Shown here: in pieces, positions 56,488-64,000 of the stretch
Layout of the letters: every line of letters starts with the position of its first letter
Position numbering within the stretch: position 1 is the first letter of the stretch
Assembly (NCBI GenBank): GCA_947467345.1
Contig: CANIHD010000010.1
Span: 1-64,000 of the forward strand
Length of the DNA: 64,000 nt
Source: Alphaproteobacteria bacterium
GTDB taxonomy: Bacteria; Pseudomonadota; Alphaproteobacteria; Micropepsales; Micropepsaceae
Direction: 5' to 3'
Notes under the pieces: model-generated
Told to the model about the DNA's origin: nothing
The model's database searches: none
The model's input: only the letters and a program-made list of their open reading frames with translations
Made by a program: the position numbers and the translations under genes

Positions 56488-57887
56488 ATCTGCATGGTCC
56501 AGCCGTCAACGCCCATCGCGGCCTGGCGGATGGCTTCCGTCAGTGTCGGATGTGGATGGCTGGTGCGGGCAATGTCTTCGGAGGAGGCCGAGAACTCGAG
56601 GGCCAACGCCGCTTCGCCGATCATATTGCCGACATCCGGGCCAACCATATGCACGCCAAGAACGCGGTCGGTCTTGGCGTCAGCGAGAATTTTCACGAAG
56701 CCTTCGGTGGTCAAATTCGATTTCGCGCGCGCATTGGCGGTGAAGGGGAATTTCCCGACCTTGTAGGCAATGCCGGCGGCTTTGAGTTCGTCCTCGGTTT
56801 TGCCCACGCTCGCCACTTCCGGATAGGTGTAGATCACCGAGGGAATGGCGTCGTAATTCACATGCCCGGAACGGCCGGCCAGAATTTCGGCCATGGCCAC
56901 CGCCTCGTCTTCGGCCTTGTGCGCAAGCATGGCGCCTTCGCGCACATCGCCGATGGCGTAGATGCCGCTGACATTGGTGGCAAAATGCGCATCCGTGGCG
57001 ACGCGCCCGCGCGTATCGCGCTTCACGCCGACAGCGTCGAGGCCGAGGCCGTCGGTGAAGGCGCGCCGGCCAATGGCGACAAGAATGACATCGGCTTCCA
57101 GCGTTTCGCGCGTGTCGCCGGCCGCAGGTTCAATCGCAACCGCATAGGCGCCCTTCTTTTTCTCAACGCCGACAACTTTGGAACCGAGCTTGAACGCAAA
57201 GCCCTGCCGCTCCAATAGGCGCTGGAATTGTTTCGCCACTTCGGAATCCACGCCCGGGACGATGCGATCGACAAATTCGACCACCTGCACTGCGGAGCCC
57301 AAACGGCGCCACACCGACCCCAGTTCGAGGCCAATCACGCCGGCGCCGACAATCAGAAGCCGCTTCGGAACCTCGGCGAGCGAAAGCGCACCGGTCGAAG
57401 AGACGATGGTTTTTTCATCGATGGTCACGCCGGGCAGTGGGGCGACATCGGAACCGGTGGCGATCACGATGCTCTTGGCAGTCAATTCGCGCGTGCCGTC
57501 TTTGGTTGTGACGCGCACTTTGCCGGGTGCGGTGATCTCGCCGGCGCCGACAATGCCTTCGACCTTGTTCTTCTTGAACAGAAACGCGATGCCCTTGGTC
57601 AGCTCGTCGACGGTCTTTTCCTTGTGCGCCATCATCGCTTTCATATCGATGCTGACATTCGACGCTATGATGCCGACCTTGGAAAATTGGTGCTGCGCGT
57701 GATCGAAAAGTTCGGTCGTGTGCAGCAGAGCCTTGGACGGGATGCAGCCAATATTGAGACAGGTGCCGCCGAAAACGCCGCGCTTGTCGATGCACGCGAC
57801 CTTCAAGCCCAGCTGTCCGGCGCGGATGGCGCAATTATAGCCGCCGGGTCCGCCCCCGATGACGATCACATCGAAATTGTCAGCCAT
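56484..57887 (-). CDS. lpdA: Dihydrolipoyl dehydrogenase (E3)
   Basis: Flavoprotein that reoxidises lipoyl groups of 2-oxoglutarate dehydrogenase. The 467-residue protein has the FAD motif DVIVIGGGPGGYNCAIRAGQ, redox Cys43 and Cys48 in GGTCLNIGCIPSK, the NAD motif LIVGAGVIGLELGSVWRRLG, and the catalytic His-Glu pair in the C-terminal part of ARTSHPHPTLTEAI. It lies 52 bases downstream of sucB. Confidence 0.97.
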   Translation of the reverse strand: MADNFDVIVIGGGPGGYNCAIRAGQLGLKVACIDKRGVFGGTCLNIGCIPSKALLHTTELFDHAQHQFSKVGIIASNVSIDMKAMMAHKEKTVDELTKGIAFLFKKNKVEGIVGAGEITAPGKVRVTTKDGTRELTAKSIVIATGSDVAPLPGVTIDEKTIVSSTGALSLAEVPKRLLIVGAGVIGLELGSVWRRLGSAVQVVEFVDRIVPGVDSEVAKQFQRLLERQGFAFKLGSKVVGVEKKKGAYAVAIEPAAGDTRETLEADVILVAIGRRAFTDGLGLDAVGVKRDTRGRVATDAHFATNVSGIYAIGDVREGAMLAHKAEDEAVAMAEILAGRSGHVNYDAIPSVIYTYPEVASVGKTEDELKAAGIAYKVGKFPFTANARAKSNLTTEGFVKILADAKTDRVLGVHMVGPDVGNMIGEAALALEFSASSEDIARTSHPHPTLTEAIRQAAMGVDGWTMQM

Positions 57888-57939
57888 GGCTCAGTTCCCG
57901 GAAGGCGTGCGGCCTTCGTATGCGTAGAGATAAGAGGGG

Positions 57940-59160
57940 TTACAGGTCCAGCAGAAGACGCTGCGGATCTTCCAGCGCATCTTTCACGCGCACCAGGAAG
58001 GTGACCGCTTCACGGCCGTCGACGATGCGGTGATCATAGGTCAGCGCCAGATACATCATCGGCCGGATTTCGATCTTGTCGCCGATCGCTACAGGACGGT
58101 TCTGGATTTTGTGCATGCCAAGAATGCCCGATTGCGGCGTGTTGAGGATCGGCGTCGACATCAGAGAGCCGAACACGCCGCCGTTCGAAATCGTGAACGT
58201 GCCGCCGATCATCTCTTCCAGCTTCAATTTGTTGTCGCGCGCGCGCAGGCCGAAATCATTGATGGAGGATTCGACCTCAGCGATGGAAAGCCGGTCGGCA
58301 TCGCGCACCACCGGCACGACAAGGCCGCGCTCAGTCGAAACCGCCACGCCCATGTCGTAGTAATTTTTGTAGACCATATCGTCGCCGTCGATTTCGGCGT
58401 TCACCGATGGAATTTCCTTCAGCGCCGCGACGCAGGCTTTGACGAAGAATCCCATGAAGCCGAGCTTCACATGATGCTTCTTCTCGAAAATATCCTTGTA
58501 CGCGTTGCGCGCCGCCATGACTTTGGACATGTCGACTTCGTTGAACGTCGTCAGCTGCGCGGCAATCTCTTGGCTTTCTTTCAGGCGGAGCGCGATGGTT
58601 TTGCGCAGGCGCGACATCGGCACGCGCTCTTCGCGTTCGGCGCGTGAACGCGGGCCTGTACTGCGCGGCGCCGCTGGCGTGGCCTGTTTGGTGCGCGCTT
58701 CGAGAGCGGCCAGCGCATCGCCTTTGGTCACTTGGCCATGCTTGCCGCTGCCGGAAATGCCCGACGTGTCGAGCTTCTCTTCCTCGGCGATGCGCCGCAC
58801 GGATGGCGGGAGGGGCGGTGGTGTCGCCGTCTTGGTTTCGGCTTTGGGCGCTTCGACTTTCGCGGGAGCCTTCACGGGCTCGGCGGCCTTAGCGGCAGGC
58901 TTGGCGCCTTTCGCGGCGCCGGCGCCTTCGGTGATGCTGCCAAGCATCCCGCCCACTTTCACGGTCTGGCCTTGCTGCACCAGAATTTCGTCGAGCACGC
59001 CTGCGGCCGGAGCCGGCACTTCGACGCTCACCTTGTCGGTTTCAAGTTCGACCAGCGGCTCGTCCTGGGCGACAACGTCGCCCTGTTTCTTGAGCCAACG
59101 ACCCACGGTCGCTTCGGTCACGGATTCGCCCAGCGTGGGCACTTTGATTTCTGCGGTCAT
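57940..59160 (-). CDS. sucB: Dihydrolipoyl succinyltransferase (E2 of 2-oxoglutarate dehydrogenase)
   Basis: Transfers the succinyl group from E1 to CoA. The 406-residue protein has one lipoyl domain ([20 protein letters not shown], with lipoyl Lys43 in [13 protein letters not shown]), an Ala/Pro/Lys-rich linker, a peripheral-subunit-binding domain ([20 protein letters not shown]) and the catalytic domain ending in [15 protein letters not shown] with His377 and Asp381. The frame is open 11 codons earlier, but MTAEIKV is the family start. It follows sucA by 72 bases. Confidence 0.97.
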   Translation of the reverse strand: MTAEIKVPTLGESVTEATVGRWLKKQGDVVAQDEPLVELETDKVSVEVPAPAAGVLDEILVQQGQTVKVGGMLGSITEGAGAAKGAKPAAKAAEPVKAPAKVEAPKAETKTATPPPLPPSVRRIAEEEKLDTSGISGSGKHGQVTKGDALAALEARTKQATPAAPRSTGPRSRAEREERVPMSRLRKTIALRLKESQEIAAQLTTFNEVDMSKVMAARNAYKDIFEKKHHVKLGFMGFFVKACVAALKEIPSVNAEIDGDDMVYKNYYDMGVAVSTERGLVVPVVRDADRLSIAEVESSINDFGLRARDNKLKLEEMIGGTFTISNGGVFGSLMSTPILNTPQSGILGMHKIQNRPVAIGDKIEIRPMMYLALTYDHRIVDGREAVTFLVRVKDALEDPQRLLLDL

Positions 59161-59232
59161 CACGGCCTCTCGGCGCTCTTGGAATTCGAACACCGCACCC
59201 CGAGCGTATCGAAGGGTGCGGCGCGTTGCGGT

Positions 59233-62211
59233 TTAGAGTGTCAGCGCGTCGTCCAGGAACGCTTTCAGCTCGGCAAGGTGCTGGCTCATCTGTCCCGCTG
59301 CGGGCGAGGCCGATGCTTTGCGTCCGGTGTAGCGCAGCCGGCCTTTGTGGCCGAGCTGTTCCATCACGCTTTCGATGAATGGGGCGACAAAGCTGTAAGC
59401 GCCCTGGTTCTTCGATTCTTCCTGACACCAAATGATTTCGGCTTTCGGAAAGCGCGTCAGCTCGTCGGTCAGTGCCAGGCCCGGGAATGGATAAATCTGT
59501 TCGAGGCGCAAAATCTGAATGTGATTTTCGCCGCGCGCTTCGCGCTCTTCGAAGAGATCGTAATAGACCTTGCCGGTGCACAGAACGACGCGTTTGATTT
59601 CTTCGTTCGGCACCAATTTCAGCGTAGTCGATTCCGGATTGTATTCGGCATCGTCCCAAAGCACGCGGTGGAACGACGAACCCAGTCCGAACTCCGACAA
59701 TTTCGACACCGCGCGCTTGTGGCGCAACAGCGATTTTGGCGTCATCAGAATAAGCGGCTTGCGGAAGGTGCGGTGCAGCTGGCGGCGCAGAATGTGGAAA
59801 TAATTCGCCGGCGTGGTGCAATTGCCGACCTGCATATTGTCGTCGCCGCAAAGCTGCAGGAAGCGCTCAAGACGCGCTGAGGAATGCTCCGGCCCTTGGC
59901 CTTCATAGCCATGCGGCAGAAGCAACGTCAGGCCCGACATGCGCAGCCATTTCATTTCGCCTGAAGCGATGAACTGATCGATTAGAACCTGCGCGCCATT
60001 GGCGAAATCGCCGAACTGCGCTTCCCAGAGAACCAATGCTTTGGGCTCCGCCAGGCTGTAGCCATATTCGAAACCGACCACCGCCTCTTCCGAGAGCAGC
60101 GAATCGACAACTTCGAATTCCGCCTGTTCCGCATCGACATGGCTGAGCGGGATGTAGCGTTCCTCGGTTTCCTGATCGACCAAAGCCGCGTGACGCTGCG
60201 AGAACGTGCCGCGCGACGAGTCCTGGCCGGAAAGGCGAACGGGATAGCCCTCGTCCAGCAGCGAGCCGAACGCCAAAGCTTCGCCGGTCGACCAGTCGAT
60301 GCCGTTGCCGGTGTCGAACATCTGCTTCTTGGCGGCCAGCTGGCGCACGATGGTTTTGTGCGCGTTGAAGCCATCGGGCGTGTGCGAAAGCGCGTTGCCG
60401 ATCTTCTTCAGGGTTTCCATGTCGACGGCTGTGGTGCCGCGGCGGTCGCCCTTCGGTGCTTTTTCGAATCCGGTCCAACGGCCGTCGAGCCAGTCCGCTT
60501 TATTGGGGCGGTGCGCTTTGGCGACGTCGAGCTCGTCTTCGAGCTTCTTGTTGAAGCCGGCGATCATCTGATCGACATCGCCTTGCGACAGCACGCCCTC
60601 GGCGATCAGCTGCTTGGCATAGATATCAAGCGTAGACGGATGTTCCTTGATGGCGCGGTACATCAAAGGCTGCGTGAATGACGGCTCGTCGGACTCGTTG
60701 TGGCCGAAGCGCCGATAGCAGAACATGTCGATGACGACGTCTTTGTGGAATTTCTGCCGATATTCGATGGCAATGCGGGCGCAATGCACCACCGCTTCCG
60801 GGTCGTCGCCGTTCACATGGAAAATCGGCGCTTGCACCATCAACGCCACATCCGACGGATAGGGCGAAGAGCGCGCATAAGCGGGCGAGGTGGTGAAGCC
60901 GATCTGATTGTTGATGATGAAATGAATGGTGCCGCCGGTGCGGAAGCCTTTGACGCCCGACATGGCAAAACATTCCGCCACCACGCCCTGGCCGGCAAAA
61001 GCCGCATCGCCGTGCAGAAGAAGCGGCAACACGCTGGCGCGCGTAACCTTGTCGCCCACTTGATATTGCTTGGCGCGGACCTTGCCGAGAACGACCGGAT
61101 TCACCGCTTCCAGATGCGAAGGGTTGGCGGTCAGCGACAAATGCACTTCGTTGCCGTCGAACGAACGGTCCGACGAAGCGCCGAGATGGTATTTGACGTC
61201 GCCCGAGCCTTGCACGTCCGACGGCTTCGCCGAGCCGCCATGGAATTCGTGGAAGAGCTGGCGATACGGCTTGCTCATCACATTCGCGAGCACGTTCAAG
61301 CGTCCGCGATGCGGCATGCCGAGAACGATGTCGCGCACGCCGAGTTGGCCGCCGCGTTTGATGATCTGTTCCAGCGCCGGAATGGTGGATTCGCCGCCGT
61401 CCAAACCAAAGCGCTTGGTGCCGAGGAATTTGACACCGCAAAACTTTTCGAAGATTTCCGCTTCGATCAGCTTGTTCAGAATTGCTTTCTTGCCTTGCGG
61501 CGTGAAGCTGATGTCGTTGTCCGTGCTTTCAATCCGCCGTTGCAGCCAATCTTTCTGCTCCGGGTCGTTGATGTGCATGAACTCGTAGCCGACATGGCCG
61601 CAATAGGTGTGCTGCAGACGTTCGACGATCTGACGCGGCGTCGCGCTTTCCAGGCCGATGACGCCGCCGAGATAGACCGGCGTATCCAGATCTTCGTCCT
61701 GGAATCCGTAACTTGCCGGTTGCAGCTGTACCTGCTTGGCGCGCTTCTCCAACCCAAGCGGATCGAGGTCGGCTTCCAGATGGCCGATGATCCGATAGGC
61801 GCGGATAAGCTGAATGGCGCGGACCGAAGCCTGCGCGGCTTTCACCACGGCATCGGTCGAGGGCGCGTCTTTGGGAGCTTCGCCTTTGGCGGGTGCTTTC
61901 CCGTTGGCCTTAGCCGGCTCCGGACCCCATTCACCGGTCAGGGCGCTGATCAGGTCCCCTTGCGCGTGCTGAACCTTGCCCTTCGCCCAAGAGGGAGCGG
62001 CGCCGAGTTGCGGTTGCGACAGCTTGGGATCGCCCAAAGCTTCGAAAAACGCCCGCCAGGTTCCGTCTACGGAACCGGGGTCCTTCAAATATTGTCCGTA
62101 AAGCCCCTCGATGAAGCCGGCATTGGCCCCAAACAAAAATGAGGTGGCCTCGAGGACTTCGTTGGGGGAGCTACCGTTCGGGCGTGGCTGCGAGCCGGAT
62201 TCTATCGTCAT
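59233..62211 (-). CDS. sucA: 2-Oxoglutarate dehydrogenase E1
   Basis: Thiamine-diphosphate enzyme that decarboxylates 2-oxoglutarate. The 992-residue product has the conserved N-terminus SFLFGANAGFIEGLYGQYLK, the THDP region GIVGMPHRGRLNVL-like (DIVLGMPHRGRLNVLANVMS), ITHFIINNQIGFTT-like (GTIHFIINNQIGFTTSPAYA) and the C-terminal LPHGYEGQGPEHSSARLERF. The long Ala/Lys-rich linker (ANGKAPAKGEAPKDAPSTDA) is typical of alphaproteobacterial SucA. The frame is open 26 codons upstream, but MTIESGSQ at 62211 gives the usual start. It lies between sucD and sucB. Confidence 0.97.
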   Translation of the reverse strand: MTIESGSQPRPNGSSPNEVLEATSFLFGANAGFIEGLYGQYLKDPGSVDGTWRAFFEALGDPKLSQPQLGAAPSWAKGKVQHAQGDLISALTGEWGPEPAKANGKAPAKGEAPKDAPSTDAVVKAAQASVRAIQLIRAYRIIGHLEADLDPLGLEKRAKQVQLQPASYGFQDEDLDTPVYLGGVIGLESATPRQIVERLQHTYCGHVGYEFMHINDPEQKDWLQRRIESTDNDISFTPQGKKAILNKLIEAEIFEKFCGVKFLGTKRFGLDGGESTIPALEQIIKRGGQLGVRDIVLGMPHRGRLNVLANVMSKPYRQLFHEFHGGSAKPSDVQGSGDVKYHLGASSDRSFDGNEVHLSLTANPSHLEAVNPVVLGKVRAKQYQVGDKVTRASVLPLLLHGDAAFAGQGVVAECFAMSGVKGFRTGGTIHFIINNQIGFTTSPAYARSSPYPSDVALMVQAPIFHVNGDDPEAVVHCARIAIEYRQKFHKDVVIDMFCYRRFGHNESDEPSFTQPLMYRAIKEHPSTLDIYAKQLIAEGVLSQGDVDQMIAGFNKKLEDELDVAKAHRPNKADWLDGRWTGFEKAPKGDRRGTTAVDMETLKKIGNALSHTPDGFNAHKTIVRQLAAKKQMFDTGNGIDWSTGEALAFGSLLDEGYPVRLSGQDSSRGTFSQRHAALVDQETEERYIPLSHVDAEQAEFEVVDSLLSEEAVVGFEYGYSLAEPKALVLWEAQFGDFANGAQVLIDQFIASGEMKWLRMSGLTLLLPHGYEGQGPEHSSARLERFLQLCGDDNMQVGNCTTPANYFHILRRQLHRTFRKPLILMTPKSLLRHKRAVSKLSEFGLGSSFHRVLWDDAEYNPESTTLKLVPNEEIKRVVLCTGKVYYDLFEEREARGENHIQILRLEQIYPFPGLALTDELTRFPKAEIIWCQEESKNQGAYSFVAPFIESVMEQLGHKGRLRYTGRKASASPAAGQMSQHLAELKAFLDDALTL

Positions 62212-62336
62212 TTCATCTACTTGATGGACGCCTTGGGGAAACCCCGGCGGCGCGTCCAATCCTTCCGGGGAAGGGCGCCGGGGCGTCACACCTGTTTAGC
62301 GCAAGTCGGTTAAGATTGCATCATGAAGGACTTAGA

Positions 62337-63215
62337 TCAGCGCCCTTGTAAGAGATCGGCCAAAGTGGTGCCCAAAGCGGCCGGATTCGGCGACACCCGG
62401 ATCCCAGCCGAGCGCATCGCCTCGATCTTGGACTCCGCGCCGCCTTTGCCGCCCGAAATGATGGCGCCGGCATGGCCCATGCGGCGGCCCGGCGGGGCCG
62501 TGACACCGGCGATGAAGCCGACCATCGGTTTCTTGATCTTGGAGCTGCGCAGGAACTCCGCCGCATCTTCTTCGGCGCTGCCGCCGATTTCGCCGATCAT
62601 GATGATGGCCTTGGTTTCGTCGTCGGCCAGGAACATCTCCAGCACGTCGATGAACTCGGTGCCCTTCACCGGATCGCCGCCGATACCCACGCACGAGGTC
62701 TGACCGAGGCCGACCGCTGTCGTTTGTCCGACGGCTTCATATGTAAGTGTGCCCGAGCGCGAGACAATGCCGACAATGCCGCGTTGATGGATGTGTCCCG
62801 GCATGATGCCGATCTTGCATTCGCCCGGCGTGATGACGCCCGGACAATTGGGTCCGATCAGGCGCGTCTTCGATCCCGAGAGCGCGCGCTTCACGCGCAC
62901 CATGTCGAGCACCGGAATGCCTTCGGTGATGCAGATCACCAGCGGAATTTCCGCGTCGATCGCTTCCAGAATGGCGTCGGCCGCAAAAGGCGGCGGCACA
63001 TAGATGCCGCTGGCATCGCAGCCGGTTTTTTCTTTGGCTTCGCGCACGGTGTCGAACACTGGCACGCCGACGGCGGTCTGTCCGCCTTTGCCCGGCGTGG
63101 TGCCGCCGACGACATTGGTGCCGTAAGCAATCGCCTGTTGCGTGTGGAACGTGCCCTGCGCACCGGTGATGCCCTGGGTGATGACGCGTGTGTTCTTGTT
63201 GACGAGGACCGACAT
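62337..63215 (-). CDS. sucD: Succinyl-CoA synthetase, alpha subunit
   Basis: Forms succinate with ATP or GTP production; the alpha subunit carries the phosphohistidine. The 292-residue product starts [20 protein letters not shown]. The CoA-binding [20 protein letters not shown] is present, and His248 is in [16 protein letters not shown]. It follows sucC by five bases and precedes sucA. Confidence 0.97.
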   Translation of the reverse strand: MSVLVNKNTRVITQGITGAQGTFHTQQAIAYGTNVVGGTTPGKGGQTAVGVPVFDTVREAKEKTGCDASGIYVPPPFAADAILEAIDAEIPLVICITEGIPVLDMVRVKRALSGSKTRLIGPNCPGVITPGECKIGIMPGHIHQRGIVGIVSRSGTLTYEAVGQTTAVGLGQTSCVGIGGDPVKGTEFIDVLEMFLADDETKAIIMIGEIGGSAEEDAAEFLRSSKIKKPMVGFIAGVTAPPGRRMGHAGAIISGGKGGAESKIEAMRSAGIRVSPNPAALGTTLADLLQGR

Positions 63216-63220
63216 GGTTT

Positions 63221-64000
63221 TCAGTTACCCTTCACCAGACGCACGATCTTTTCGGCGCCGTCCGCAAGATCATTTCCGGTCACCACCGGCAGGCCCGAAT
63301 TGGCCAGAATATCCTTGCCCTGCTGCACATTCGTGCCTTCCAGGCGCACCACAACCGGCACCGACAATTTCACGTCGCGCGCGGCGGCCACGATGCCTTC
63401 GGCAATAATATCGCAGCGCATGATGCCGCCGAAAATATTGACCAGAACGCCCTTCACGGCAGGATCGGAGAGAATGATTTTCAGCGCCGCCGTAACTTTT
63501 TCGCGCGACGCGCCGCCGCCGACATCGAGGAAGTTTGCCGGCGCAGCGCCGTAATGCTGAATGATGTCCATCGTCGCCATGGCAAGGCCGGCGCCGTTCA
63601 CCATGCAGCCGATCGAACCGTCGAGCTTGATGTAGCTGAGGTCGAATTTCGCGGCTTCGCGCTCCATCGGATCCTCTTCTTCGGGATCGCGAAGTTCTTG
63701 CAAATCTTTGTGGCGGTAGAGCGCGTTGTCGTCGAAATTGATTTTCGCATCGAGGCAAATGACCTGGCCGGATTTGGTCACCACCAGCGGATTGATTTCC
63801 AGAAGGCTCATGTCCTTCGCGACGAAGGCGGAATAGAGGCTGTTGATGACGGCGCCGAGCTGCTTCGCCTGTTCGCCTGCCAAATTCAGGCTGGCAGCGA
63901 TGGTGCGACCGACATAGCCCGAATATCCGACAACCGGATCGATCTGGAAGGTGAGGATTTTTTCCGGGCTCACTTTGGCGACGTGTTCGATGTCCATGCC
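63221..64000 (-). CDS. sucC: Succinyl-CoA synthetase, beta subunit (5' end outside window)
   Basis: The frame is open to the end of the window, so only the last 259 residues of about 398 are seen. The beta subunit binds the nucleotide and succinate. Visible blocks are [40 protein letters not shown] and [20 protein letters not shown], with [17 protein letters not shown] near the end. The window begins this minus-strand TCA group; mdh may lie next upstream, as is usual. Confidence 0.97.
   Translation of the reverse strand, partial: GMDIEHVAKVSPEKILTFQIDPVVGYSGYVGRTIAASLNLAGEQAKQLGAVINSLYSAFVAKDMSLLEINPLVVTKSGQVICLDAKINFDDNALYRHKDLQELRDPEEEDPMEREAAKFDLSYIKLDGSIGCMVNGAGLAMATMDIIQHYGAAPANFLDVGGGASREKVTAALKIILSDPAVKGVLVNIFGGIMRCDIIAEGIVAAARDVKLSVPVVVRLEGTNVQQGKDILANSGLPVVTGNDLADGAEKIVRLVKGN

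Noticed and set aside
60700-62142. Long open frame on the strand opposite sucA (480 codons)
   Set aside because: It is the antisense of a conserved GC-rich gene; the composition is rich in Arg, His and Ala and lacks domains, which is usual for such shadows.

Overview
The window is a GC-rich, densely coded stretch of an alphaproteobacterial chromosome. Support for that class comes from the ATP-synthase inhibitor zeta subunit (DUF1476), the flagellar regulator FliX, the eukaryote-like NADP isocitrate dehydrogenase, a DksA lacking most zinc cysteines, and the obgE-proBA-nadD-rsfS-rlmH and sucCD-sucAB-lpdA blocks. A non-marine, Caulobacter- or Rhizomicrobium-like heterotroph is plausible, but genus cannot be settled from the sequence alone. 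No CRISPR array, prophage or complete insertion sequence was seen.

Layout. 1-6300: 3' end of recA, alaS, icd, trmJ and rpsD. 6379-10455: a glutathione transferase and a DUF1800/DUF1501 secreted pair. 10490-15182: grxD-bolA and the purine genes purL-purQ-purS-purC on the minus strand, with the zeta inhibitor divergent. 15892-22250: a metal-uptake island (ZnuD-like TonB receptor and DUF2946 protein on one strand; a second TonB receptor and a PepSY membrane protein on the other). 22364-27350: MAPEG protein, CDP-glycerol-type phosphotransferase, inositol-phosphate synthase, a probable CTP:inositol-1-phosphate cytidylyltransferase and a GT4 glycosyltransferase, together a candidate phosphoinositol glycan or lipid pathway. 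27299-35656: purB, small secreted proteins, a large TonB receptor, radC, map and ccmI. 35824-38142: tRNA-Leu(TAA), an outer-membrane beta-barrel protein, a strong candidate small RNA and a tyrosine-phosphatase-like protein. 38303-44647: rplU-rpmA, then GNAT-obgE-proB-proA-nadD-rsfS-rlmH. 44745-48519: remains of a flagellar cluster (fliX, dksA, flgH, flgA, flgG, flgF fragment). 48531-64000: minus-strand genes sucC-sucD-sucA-sucB-lpdA-GNAT-gpmI-envC-ctpA-ctpA-polysaccharide deacetylase-rppH.

Most interesting points. (1) The flagellar cluster looks decayed: flgH is broken at an eight-base homopolymer, and the 5' ends of flgF and of a divergent gene are missing across one junction. (2) A probable small RNA at about 37387-37529 has a near-consensus promoter, C-rich hairpin loops and a 16-bp terminator stem. 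(3) The inositol cluster places a TagB/TagF-like transferase beside enzymes that should make CDP-inositol. (4) rpsD and rplU share a 41-bp promoter and start-region sequence (34/41 identical). (5) Two genes (DUF1800 and rsfS) appear to use a CTG or other rare start codon.
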